Shown in pieces: positions 48,077-55,661 of a stretch of 64,000 nt of DNA. A program made the position numbers and the translations under genes. The DNA comes from Curtobacterium pusillum (lineage in GTDB: Bacteria; Actinomycetota; Actinomycetes; Actinomycetales; Microbacteriaceae). Positions within the stretch are counted from its first letter, which is position 1; the number at the start of each line of letters is the position of its first letter. The DNA is taken from contig NZ_JABMCE010000070.1 of assembly GCF_013359865.1 (NCBI RefSeq), positions 52,753 to 116,752 on the forward strand, given 5' to 3'. The notes below the pieces were generated by a model, which saw nothing but the letters and a program-made list of their open reading frames with translations, was not told the origin of the DNA and searched no databases.

Positions 48077-48901
48077 ATGCCCGACGACGACCGCCCGCTC
48101 ATCGGCGCGGTGCAGCCGCCCGAGGTGCACTGCATGACGCTCAACGTCCGCCGCCGGGTCCCGCGGCCCACCGGGCACCCCGATTCGTGGGCGCTCCGGC
48201 GGGACGCCGTGGTCGCGCTCGTCACCTCCGAAGCTCCCACCGTCCTCGCCGTCCAGGAGGCGCTGCCCGCCCAGTCCGCGGACCTCACGGCCGCCCTCGG
48301 GTCGCGTTGGGAACCCGTGCTCGTCGGGCGCGGACGCCGCGGCGGCGGGGAACAGGTGGGGCTGTTCCTCGACCGTTCGCGGGTCGAAGTCGTCGAGCGC
48401 CGGTCGTGGGCGCTCTCCCGCCGCCCGCACCGGCGCGGTTCCCGGAGCTGGGGGACCGCGTTCCCGCGGCACGTCGTCGGCGCGGTCGTCCGCGACCGTG
48501 CCACGGGCGCGTGCTTCACCGCACTCGCCACGCACCTCGACGTCCTGTCGCCCTGGGCCAGACTGCGGTCCGCCGAACTCCTCGGTCGGATCGTCCGGGA
48601 ACGCGGCCTGCCCGCCGTCGTGATGGCGGACTGGAACTGCGCGGCGGGCTCCGCCCCATGGCGAGGCCTCGCGGAGGCGGGCGTCGTCGACAGCTGGAGC
48701 CGCGCCTCCAGACAGGTGACCGAGCCCTACGGCACGTACCCGCACTACGCGCGTCAGCGTGTCGGGGGCCGGCGCATCGACGGGGTGCTCGTGACGGGGG
48801 AGGCGACCGTCGAACGGGTCGCCGTGTCGGACCGCCGGCCGGGCGGTGTCTGGCCGTCCGACCACGCGGCCGTGCACGCGGTCGTCCGGTGGGCGTCGTG
48901 A
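48077..48901 (+). CDS. Endonuclease/exonuclease/phosphatase-family hydrolase
   Basis: 274 aa. EEP fold: MTLNVRRRV (Asn), LAVQEALPAQ (metal Glu), HLDVLSPWARLRSAEL, MADWNCAAGSAP (Asp-x-Asn) and WPSDHAAVHAVV (Asp-His). All catalytic residues are present. Family members cleave DNA, inositol phosphates or lipids; the target is not predictable. AGAAGGG precedes the ATG. It is coupled to the next gene by a GTGA overlap. A GCGCCTCC arm lies within it at about 48700. Confidence 0.87.
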   Translation: MPDDDRPLIGAVQPPEVHCMTLNVRRRVPRPTGHPDSWALRRDAVVALVTSEAPTVLAVQEALPAQSADLTAALGSRWEPVLVGRGRRGGGEQVGLFLDRSRVEVVERRSWALSRRPHRRGSRSWGTAFPRHVVGAVVRDRATGACFTALATHLDVLSPWARLRSAELLGRIVRERGLPAVVMADWNCAAGSAPWRGLAEAGVVDSWSRASRQVTEPYGTYPHYARQRVGGRRIDGVLVTGEATVERVAVSDRRPGGVWPSDHAAVHAVVRWAS

Positions 48902-49485
48902 TCGCCTCGCTCGGACCGACGTTCCTGCGGCCGCGGTTCCTCGTCGCCGACGTCGTGCGGGCGCTGACGCTCGTGAGCCTCGTCGTCGCGGTGATCGGGT
49001 GGGGCGGCACCTCGTTCGCGGTGATGTCGCTGTGCCTGCTCGGCGTCGTCGTGCCGAGGATGCTCGGGCTGCGGCCGGCGTTCGACGTGCTCGTGTGCGT
49101 GCTCGTGCTCGTCTCCGGGTGGTCGAGCGTCCTCGAGTGGTACACGACGGTGTTCCTCTGGGACAAGGTCGTGCACGTCCTGCTGACCGGCGTGCTCGCG
49201 GCGGTGGCGTACGTCATCGGGTCCGACGTCGGCGCGGTGTCCACGGTGGAACGTGCGCGGCAGCCGATCGCAGTGGTGCTGGCGACCATCGCAGGGTTCG
49301 GCATCGGTGCCGTGTGGGAGGTCGGGGAGTGGGCCGGCCACACCTACGTCGACTCGGCCGTCGCCGTCGGGTACGTCGACACGATCGGGGACCTCGCGGC
49401 GGACGGACTCGGCGGGCTGCTCGCCGGGTTCGCGCTGCCGTGGCTGGCGGCGCGGCGAGAGGTGGTGCGGCCGGGCGGCCGTTGA
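48898..49485 (+). CDS. Polytopic membrane protein (DUF2238/YjdF-like)
   Basis: 195 aa with five to six hydrophobic helices. Conserved polar residues lie within the membrane: LWDKVVHVLLTGVLAAVAYV, AVWEVGEWAGHTYVDS and VDTIGDLAADGLGGLLAGFA, resembling DUF2238/YjdF-type proteins. GTG start overlapping the EEP gene stop. Function unknown; the H/D/E residues hint at a metal or proton role. Confidence 0.72.
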   Translation: MIASLGPTFLRPRFLVADVVRALTLVSLVVAVIGWGGTSFAVMSLCLLGVVVPRMLGLRPAFDVLVCVLVLVSGWSSVLEWYTTVFLWDKVVHVLLTGVLAAVAYVIGSDVGAVSTVERARQPIAVVLATIAGFGIGAVWEVGEWAGHTYVDSAVAVGYVDTIGDLAADGLGGLLAGFALPWLAARREVVRPGGR

Positions 49486-49609
49486 GCGCTCGCACCTGCA
49501 CTCCGGGTGCGACTCGCCGTGGTGATGGAGGGGCCCGGCGTCCGCTATGCTGGTCGGGCTGCTCCGCGCTCCGGTCGGACGCGGGTGGCTGGGTCCCTCA
49601 CCGGACTCA

Positions 49610-49683
<74 letters not shown>

Positions 49684-49701
49684 CCGAGAAACACCTGATC
49701 A

Positions 49702-49734
49702 GAGGCCGTACCCGAATTGCTCGGGTACGGCCTC
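49702..49734 (+). terminator. Hairpin after tRNA-Pro
   Basis: GAGGCCGTACCCGA, a 5-nt loop, and the exact complement form a 14-bp stem 19 nt after the tRNA. It is the probable tRNA terminator. Confidence 0.8.
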
Positions 49735-49747
49735 AACGCTTTCTACG

Positions 49748-50068
49748 CTGGGCAAGGTCCAAGGACGCAAGAACAGTGGCAAACGTGGTCGCGGCTACGC
49801 GTTCCTCCACCACGCGGTCGATGACCACTCCCGGCTGGTGTTCTCTGAGATCCACGGCGATGAGCGCACCGAGACCGTCATCGGGTTCTGGCGGCGCGCT
49901 CGAGAGTTCTTCGACCAAGCCGGGTGCGCGATCGAGGCGGTGATGACCGATAACGGTCCCGCCTACGCTGACTGGCTGCATCACTACAATCACCACCGAC
50001 CCCACACCGGCCTCGGCGGCAGGACCCCATCAGACCGCGTTCACAACCTCACGGGGAACGACACCTAG
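49748..50068 (+). pseudogene. IS481-type transposase remnant
   Basis: About 106 codons of a DDE integrase-type transposase remain: GRGYAFLHHAVDDHSRLVFS (first Asp), AVMTDNGPAYADWLHH (second Asp), then YNHHRPHTGLGGRTPSDRVH. The N-terminal helix-turn-helix is missing. A deletion fuses DNGPAY directly to DWLHHYNHH, removing the stretch that carries the third catalytic residue. The remnant cannot be active. Its stop codon overlaps the stop of the convergent MarR gene in CCTAGG. Confidence 0.88.
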
Positions 50069-50502
50069 GCCTCCATGTGACTGTTCACGCGTTCCAGCAG
50101 CTCGTGCGCGGCGGCGGCCTCCGCGAGCAGTGCGGGCGGTAGTGCACGCAGCCGTCGTACCCAGAGCGCGCGGATCTTCTCGACGTTCTCGATCGCGTAC
50201 GGCGTCGCCGTCAGCCGCACGAACCGTGCGTCCTCGGCGACCTGTTCCTTGATGATCAGTTCCCGGGACTCGAGCACGCGCATGGCCGCGCTGACGTTGC
50301 TCCGCCGAAGCCTCGTCGCTGCGGCGATCTGCGTCGCATTGGTGCCCGGGTTCCGGATGATCTCGCGGATCACGTCGACCTCGGTGCCGGTCAGGGGCAC
50401 GATCTCGCGCCGATCCGGAGCTCGGAGCGCCAGTTTCCGCGCGATGTCGAGCACGGCATCGGCGAAGTCCGCGATCGATTCGTCGTCTGTTTGCCCCGTC
50501 AC
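50065..50502 (-). CDS. MarR-family transcriptional regulator of the C1 cluster
   Basis: 145 aa. Winged helix: EVDVIREIIRNPGTNATQIA, RLRRSNVSAAMRVLESRELI, EDARFVRLTATPYAIENVEK. The GTG at 50502 lies 7 nt after TAGGCT (50510-50515, minus strand), leaderless-style. It is divergent from the O-demethylase gene across 73 bp holding a dyad. Its stop codon overlaps the end of the IS remnant, so its last residues may have been altered by the insertion. Probably represses the adjacent methyl-transfer genes until the substrate or a product binds. Confidence 0.88.
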   Translation of the reverse strand: MTGQTDDESIADFADAVLDIARKLALRAPDRREIVPLTGTEVDVIREIIRNPGTNATQIAAATRLRRSNVSAAMRVLESRELIIKEQVAEDARFVRLTATPYAIENVEKIRALWVRRLRALPPALLAEAAAAHELLERVNSHMEA

Positions 50503-50533
50503 TCTTGACAGCCTACCGAGGGAGGTGCGTATG

Positions 50534-50549
50534 GTTTCATAAACGTAAC
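50534..50549. promoter_or_regulatory. Dyad between marR and the O-demethylase gene
   Basis: GTTTCATAAACGTAAC overlaps the expected -35 of the marR promoter and lies 27 bp before the demethylase ATG. It matches 12 of 16 positions of GTTACATTAACATTAC at 53800-53815. Confidence 0.6.
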
Positions 50550-50575
50550 CACTCGATGATGAGCAGGAGACTCCC

Positions 50576-51919
50576 ATGGCCACTCCCAGCGTGCAGGACG
50601 GCATCGATCAGGCCGGGTCCGCGATCAACCTCCTCTGGAAGCCAGGTGTGTCGCCGTGGTCGGTGCCCGTGGTCGCTCCCGAGTACGCCGGCTGGAGCGC
50701 GGAGCAGGAGGCGTGGCGTTCGGGAGTCGCCCTGTTCGACCTCTCGTACCATATGTTCGACACCCGCATCGAGGGACCCGACGCGACCCGGCTCCTCAGC
50801 GACGTGAGTGCGAACAACTACGAGAAGTTCGCCGTGGACCAGGCGAAGCAGTTCATCCCCGTCGCCAACGACGGCAACATCATCGTCGACGGCATCCTCC
50901 TCCGCGAGGCGGAGGACGCGTACACGTTGAGCGGTGTCCCGGCCGCGCAGAACTGGGTCAAGTACTGGGGCGCCGAGGGCGGGTACGACGTCGCGTTCGA
51001 CACCGACCCGGACTCGTCGGTCAGGAAAGACCGCGACCCGGAGCTGTTCCGCTACCAGGTGCAGGGTCCGCTCGCGATGGAGGTCGTCGCGCGTGCGTTC
51101 GGCGGCCCGCTGCCGGAGATCAAGTTCTTCCACTCGCAGCCGGTCGTGCTCGCCGGCAAGCACATCCGTGCCCTCCGGCACGGGATGGCCGGCCAGGCGG
51201 GGTACGAGTTCATCGGTCGCTACGAGGACCACCAGGCGGTCAAGGACGCACTCCTCGCGGCGGGTGCTCCGTCGGGCATCGAGCAGGTCGGCGGGCTGGC
51301 GTACTTCACGAACGGCATCGAGAGCGGTTGGATCCCGACGCCGACTCCGGCGATCTACACGGACCCGGCGCTCGAGGACTACCGCAGATCGCTCAGCCTG
51401 TTCTCGTACGAGGGGCAGAAGCCGCTCAACGGGAGCTTCTTCTCGGAGGACATCGAGGATTACTACCTCTCCCCGTGGGAGCTGGGGTACGGACGCTCGG
51501 TCTCCTTCGACCACGACTTCATCGGACGCGACGCACTCCTCGCGGCGAAGAGCGAGGTGCACCGCAGCCGGGTGACGCTCGTGTTGAACCGCGACGACGT
51601 GGACCGCGTGTTCGGCGGCGGCCTCGACTTCCGGCTCAGCTACGGCCGGTACCGCATCGAGGCGAAGGGCGAGCTCGCCGGCATGACGTTCTGGACGGCG
51701 ACCATCGGTCCCCTCGGCACGATCCTCGCGCTCTCCGTGATCGAGGACGCGTTCGCGGAGCCCGGGAGCGAGGTCGAGGTCGTCTGGGGCGAGCATCCCG
51801 GAGCCGGCACCGCTGCCGACGCAGATCTCGGGTTCCCGCGCATCCGGGCCACCGTGCAGCCGTCGCCGTTCGACTCGTTCGCCCGCACGCAGTACCGCGC
51901 GAACACCGCGGTGGCGTGA
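50576..51919 (+). CDS. THF-dependent O-demethylase (LigM/DesA/Dmt-like, GcvT fold)
   Basis: 447 aa, the length of LigM. Family hallmarks throughout: VVAPEYAGWSAEQEAWRSGV, LFDLSYHMFDTRIEG, AKQFIPVANDGNIIVDGI, RALRHGMAGQAGYEF, GIESGWIPTPTPAIYTDPAL, IEDYYLSPWELGYG and FDHDFIGRDALL. Tyr243 in LAYFTNGIES seems to correspond to the catalytic tyrosine of LigM (alignment from memory). An Arg that I recall near residue 122 of LigM is Val here, so the substrate may differ from vanillate. It would move a methyl group to THF. CAGGAGA precedes the ATG. Confidence 0.85.
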   Translation: MATPSVQDGIDQAGSAINLLWKPGVSPWSVPVVAPEYAGWSAEQEAWRSGVALFDLSYHMFDTRIEGPDATRLLSDVSANNYEKFAVDQAKQFIPVANDGNIIVDGILLREAEDAYTLSGVPAAQNWVKYWGAEGGYDVAFDTDPDSSVRKDRDPELFRYQVQGPLAMEVVARAFGGPLPEIKFFHSQPVVLAGKHIRALRHGMAGQAGYEFIGRYEDHQAVKDALLAAGAPSGIEQVGGLAYFTNGIESGWIPTPTPAIYTDPALEDYRRSLSLFSYEGQKPLNGSFFSEDIEDYYLSPWELGYGRSVSFDHDFIGRDALLAAKSEVHRSRVTLVLNRDDVDRVFGGGLDFRLSYGRYRIEAKGELAGMTFWTATIGPLGTILALSVIEDAFAEPGSEVEVVWGEHPGAGTAADADLGFPRIRATVQPSPFDSFARTQYRANTAVA

Positions 51920-51941
51920 CCGAGCAGGGGATGCCGAGCGC

Positions 51942-52814
51942 ATGAGCAGTCCGACCACCGGCACCGGCACCGACGTGCGACCGATCCTCGCCGACTTCTC
52001 CGTGGAGATGACCGCGAAGGACGTCGACGCCATGCTCGAAGCGGCACCGTCGCTGCCACCGGGGACGCGCATCAACGTCACGTTCCTCGGCAACGAGGAC
52101 GCCGGGATGCGGCGCGCAGCGGCACGGGCGGTGCGCGACGCCGGCTTCCGCCCGGTCCCGCACATCTCCGCGCGGCGGATCGCCGACCGCGACGAACTCG
52201 ACGACTTCGTCGGCGCACTGCACGCGGACGGCACGAGCGACTCGCTGTTCGTGATCGCGGGCGACCCCCCTGAACCCATCGGACCGTACGACGGAGCGAT
52301 CGACGTGATCACCTCGGGGATCGTCGGACGGTACGGGGTCCGGTGCGTGGGCGTCGGCGGGTACCCGGAGGGTCATCCCCTGATCCCGGAAGCGGACCTC
52401 TGGTCCTCCCTCGAGCAGAAGGTGGCCGCGATCGCCGAGGCCGGAGCCGAAGGCGAGATCATCACCCAGTTCGGTTTCGATGTCGACGCCGTCCTGCGCT
52501 GGGTCGACGGGGTCCGGCAGCGCGGCATCGACCTGCCGATCCGGATCGGCGTGCCCGGTCCCGCCGGCATCAAGCGGCTCGTGGGCTACGCCCGTCGCTT
52601 CGGCGTCGGCACCAGTGCGGGGATCGCGAAGAAGTACGGGTTCTCGATCACCAACCTGCTCGGCACCGCGGGGCCCGACCGGTTCATCACCGAGCTCGCG
52701 GCGAAGTACGACGAGCACCGCCACGGCGCGATCGCGCTGCACTTCTACACGTTCGGCGGCCTGCGTGCGACCGCGGAGTGGATCCAGGAGTTCCGGAAGG
52801 AGTCCGCACGATGA
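51942..52814 (+). CDS. metF: Methylenetetrahydrofolate reductase
   Basis: 290 aa. A divergent MetF barrel: the usual SFEFFPP segment is FSVEMTAKD (Glu retained), with RINVTFLGNED, PHISARRI, DSLFVIAGDPPEPIGPYD (flavin site), EIITQFGFDVDAVLRWVD and IGVPGPAGIKRL. In this cluster it would run in the oxidative direction, turning methyl-THF made by the demethylase into methylene-THF. It starts 23 nt after the demethylase and ends overlapping purU (ATGA). Confidence 0.88.
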   Translation: MSSPTTGTGTDVRPILADFSVEMTAKDVDAMLEAAPSLPPGTRINVTFLGNEDAGMRRAAARAVRDAGFRPVPHISARRIADRDELDDFVGALHADGTSDSLFVIAGDPPEPIGPYDGAIDVITSGIVGRYGVRCVGVGGYPEGHPLIPEADLWSSLEQKVAAIAEAGAEGEIITQFGFDVDAVLRWVDGVRQRGIDLPIRIGVPGPAGIKRLVGYARRFGVGTSAGIAKKYGFSITNLLGTAGPDRFITELAAKYDEHRHGAIALHFYTFGGLRATAEWIQEFRKESAR

Positions 52815-53716
52815 CGATCGCGCAAACGGTCACCAGCGTCCCGAGCGACAGCGGCAGGGAGGCCGCGGTCGCCACGCTCATCGTCGACGGTCAGGACCGC
52901 CCGGGGATCGTGGAGAGCATCGCGAGCGTCCTCGGCCGGTTCGGCGCGAACATCGTCTCGCTCGACCAGTACTCCGACGACCCCGACGGCGGGCAGTTCT
53001 TCCAGCGCACGGAGTTCAGCGTTCCCGGTCTGAGCGCCGTCCTGCCGGACATCGACGAGGCCCTGTCCTCGCGGCTCTCCGACGGGTTCGACCTCCGGTT
53101 CACGCTGCGCGACACGAGCGCCCCGAAACGCGTCGCGATCTTCGCGTCCAAGTCGGATCACTGCCTGCTCGAACTGCTCTGGCGGCACCGTCGTGGTGAG
53201 CTGCCCGTCAGCATCGCGATGGTGATCTCGAACCACACGGACACCGCGGACGAGGTCCGCGGCTTCGGGATCCCGTTCTTCCACGTCCCGTCCGGCGGAC
53301 CGGACAAGACCGCGGCGGAAGCCGAACACCTGCGGCTCCTGCAGGGCAACGTCGACTTCATCGTCCTGGCCAGGTACATGCAGATCATCTCCGCGGAGTT
53401 CATCGAACAGGTGGACGTGCCGATCATCAACATCCATCACTCCTTCCTCCCCGCCTTCGTCGGTGCGGGGCCGTACGCGAAGGCGAAGGAACGCGGCGTG
53501 AAGCTGATCGGCGCGACGGCGCACTACGTGACCGAGGACCTCGACCAGGGGCCGATCATCGAGCAGGACGTCGTCCGGGTCACGCACGCGGACACCGCCG
53601 TCGATCTCCGACGACGGGGTGCGGACGTCGAGCGCTCCGTGCTCGCACGCGCCGTGCAGTGGCACAGCGAAGACCGCGTCATCCGCCACGGGAACCACAC
53701 GGTCGTCTTCGCGTGA
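52811..53716 (+). CDS. purU: Formyltetrahydrofolate deformylase
   Basis: 301 aa. An N-terminal ACT domain (LIVDGQDRPGIVESIASVLG, ANIVSLDQYSDD) and a formyltransferase-type catalytic domain: VAIFASKSDHCLLELLWRH, VISNHTDTAD, FIVLARYMQIIS, IINIHHSFLPAFVGAGPY (catalytic Asn/His) and EDLDQGPIIEQD (catalytic Asp). It releases formate and free THF from 10-formyl-THF, closing the cycle. Translationally coupled to metF. Confidence 0.93.
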   Translation: MTIAQTVTSVPSDSGREAAVATLIVDGQDRPGIVESIASVLGRFGANIVSLDQYSDDPDGGQFFQRTEFSVPGLSAVLPDIDEALSSRLSDGFDLRFTLRDTSAPKRVAIFASKSDHCLLELLWRHRRGELPVSIAMVISNHTDTADEVRGFGIPFFHVPSGGPDKTAAEAEHLRLLQGNVDFIVLARYMQIISAEFIEQVDVPIINIHHSFLPAFVGAGPYAKAKERGVKLIGATAHYVTEDLDQGPIIEQDVVRVTHADTAVDLRRRGADVERSVLARAVQWHSEDRVIRHGNHTVVFA

Positions 53717-53719
53717 GCG

Positions 53720-53755
53720 CCTGAACCCGCGCGACCGCCTGGACCCGCGCGACCG
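53720..53755 (+). repeat. 18-bp tandem repeat after purU
   Basis: CCTGAACCCGCGCGACCG and CCTGGACCCGCGCGACCG follow each other directly, and a third partial copy starts at 53756. No coding function is evident. Confidence 0.6.
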
Positions 53756-53795
53756 CGTGGACGCGGCCGGGACGACCGTTGCGGAACGCAGTAGA

Positions 53796-53815
53796 TATAG
53801 TTACATTAACATTAC
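53796..53815 (+). promoter_or_regulatory. AT-rich promoter and dyad before the binding-protein gene
   Basis: TATAGT (53796-53801) looks like a -10 and is overlapped by GTTACATTAACATTAC (53800-53815), which resembles the dyad at 50534-50549. This AT-rich patch stands out in GC-rich surroundings. Confidence 0.55.
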
Positions 53816-53905
53816 TAGTGATCCGGATCCGCCCAGGCGGAACGACATCGACGTCGCCTCCGGGTCATGCGCACCGATCTGCCAACGAAGTCAGAAGGGC
53901 CGGCA

Positions 53906-55069
53906 ATGACCACCGAACACACCCAGGGCGCCCGTCAGCGGATCGCCGCGATCGCCCTCGCAACAGCCTTGCTCACGGCGCTCGCCGGGTGCAGCACCGT
54001 GTCCTCCGCGTCGAGCACCGCATCGTCCAGCACCGCCGACAGCACGCTGTCGGCGAAGGTCGAGAAGCTCGAATCCCCGCAGAGCAGTTACAAGGTCCCG
54101 ACGGCTTCGATCCCCGACATCGCCTCCCTGCGCGGCAAGACCGTCTACTGGGTGCCGTTCGTCGAGACGTCGCAGTTCCTGGTCACCGGCAAGGCGCTCA
54201 CCGCGGCCCTCAAGTCGGTGGGCGTGTCCGTGCAGATCTGCAACGGCAACTCGAACCCGTCGACGATCAACGGCTGCATCAGCCAGGCGACGAGTGCGGA
54301 CGCCGGGGCGATCATCACCGAATCGGTCCCGTACGCGCTCGCCGCGAACACCCTCACCGCCGCCCAGCAGAAGGGCATCCCGGTGCTCGTCACCGACCAG
54401 GTGCCGGACGGGGCGCACCCGGGTTCCAGCACGCTCGCGTACCTGACGGACCCTGCGAGCGACGAGCTGAAGGCGATCGCGGACTGGATCATCGTCGACT
54501 CCGGCGGGAAGGCCGACGTCGTCGTCACCCAGGACACCGACTCGCCCTCGACCAAGCAGTACATCGCCGCAGCGAAGAAGGAGTTCGCGTCCCAGTGCCC
54601 CGCCTGCACCGTGACGACCAACCCGGTGTCGTCGGCGAACTTCTCCCTCATCCCGTCCTCGACCAGCTCGGTGCTCCTGAAGAACCCCGACGCGGACTAC
54701 GTGATCTCCGAGTTCGACCAGTTCCTGCAACCCGTCCAGGGCGGTGTGCAGCAGAGCGGGCGTGCAGCGAGCATCAAGGGAGCCTCGACGGCCGCGACCA
54801 TCGGCGGCGGACTCGCGATGCTCAAGAACAAGAACTTCCTCTCCGTCGACGCCGGCCAGGCGGTCGCGTACCAGGGGTGGGCCGAGGCGGACGCGGCGCT
54901 CCGACTGATGACGAAGCAGACGGTCCCGTCCTACGACATCCCGTTCCGGCTCTTCACCCGTGACAACGTCGGCGACATCGCGTTGACGTCAGCGGCCGAA
55001 GCATCCGGCGAATGGTACGGGCCGGCCGACTTCACGACGCGGTTCGAGAAGCTGTGGGGGTCGAACTAG
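53906..55069 (+). CDS. ABC substrate-binding lipoprotein (RbsB/sugar-type)
   Basis: 387 aa. Lipobox LLTALAGC with acylated Cys at 29, then a Ser/Thr linker and a type I periplasmic-binding fold: KTVYWVPFVETSQFLVTGKA, GAIITESVPYALAANTLTAA, VLVTDQVPDGAHPG, KADVVVTQDTDSPSTKQYIA and YQGWAEADAALRLMTKQTVP. AGAAGGG precedes the ATG. No permease or ATPase gene lies next to it; the next gene is unrelated and convergent. It probably captures the substrate of the C1 cluster or a glycoside of it. Confidence 0.87.
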   Translation: MTTEHTQGARQRIAAIALATALLTALAGCSTVSSASSTASSSTADSTLSAKVEKLESPQSSYKVPTASIPDIASLRGKTVYWVPFVETSQFLVTGKALTAALKSVGVSVQICNGNSNPSTINGCISQATSADAGAIITESVPYALAANTLTAAQQKGIPVLVTDQVPDGAHPGSSTLAYLTDPASDELKAIADWIIVDSGGKADVVVTQDTDSPSTKQYIAAAKKEFASQCPACTVTTNPVSSANFSLIPSSTSSVLLKNPDADYVISEFDQFLQPVQGGVQQSGRAASIKGASTAATIGGGLAMLKNKNFLSVDAGQAVAYQGWAEADAALRLMTKQTVPSYDIPFRLFTRDNVGDIALTSAAEASGEWYGPADFTTRFEKLWGSN

Positions 55070-55206
55070 CCCCGGTCCATGCGGTCGAGATGTGCCAGAG
55101 CGGGTTCGAGGAGCCCGCGCGGCCGTCGCTGCCTCCAGGATCGCCCACGACGCCGCAAGCAACTACGCGATTTCTGCGCCTCGACCGTCTTGCGGTCGGG
55201 GCCGGG

Positions 55207-55554
55207 TCAGTCCGTGTGCGTCCCGACGTTGATGACCCGGCCGTCGGAGGTGCGGTAGAAGAAGCGTGTGACGTCCCAGGGCTCGTTCGTCAGCGGATGC
55301 ACCACATCCAGGCCGGCTGCTTCCACCCGTGACAGCGCAGTGTGGACGTCGTCGACGAAGACGGACACGTCGGGATTGACCGGCGCCGAGGCGTCTCGCG
55401 TCATCACGCTGAGCTGATGGCCGTCGTCGTCGCCGAGTGTCACGATCCACCCATGGTCCATGAGCACGCGGAGGCCGAGCACCTCCGAGTGTTCGGCGAC
55501 CGCCCGCCGCAGGTCGGTGACCGTCAGGTTCGGAACGACTCGATCGACGCGCAT
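55207..55554 (-). CDS. VOC-family (glyoxalase/bleomycin-resistance-like) protein
   Basis: 115 aa. VOC beta-alpha-beta-beta-beta modules: VDRVVPNLTVTDLRRAVAEH, VLGLRVLMDHGWIVTLG, SVFVDDVHTALSRVEAAG and GRVINVGTHTD. A small metal-dependent or ligand-binding protein of unknown substrate. I chose the internal ATG at 55554 because the longer reading adds an unrelated Arg/Gly-rich stretch. Confidence 0.85.
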   Translation of the reverse strand: MRVDRVVPNLTVTDLRRAVAEHSEVLGLRVLMDHGWIVTLGDDDGHQLSVMTRDASAPVNPDVSVFVDDVHTALSRVEAAGLDVVHPLTNEPWDVTRFFYRTSDGRVINVGTHTD

Positions 55555-55661
55555 CGGTCGATCTTCCCAGAACACGCTCGAACGTCCTCGGCCCCCGGGC
55601 GGTTCTCCTCGTTGTCCGCAAACCCTTTCCTCACGCACTCCGCGGGGTTATGGTGTCGCCC

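Noticed and set aside
48695..48710. Terminator-like GCGCCTCC arm inside the EEP gene
   Set aside because: It is within an intact coding frame (WSRASRQV) and has no matching arm nearby.
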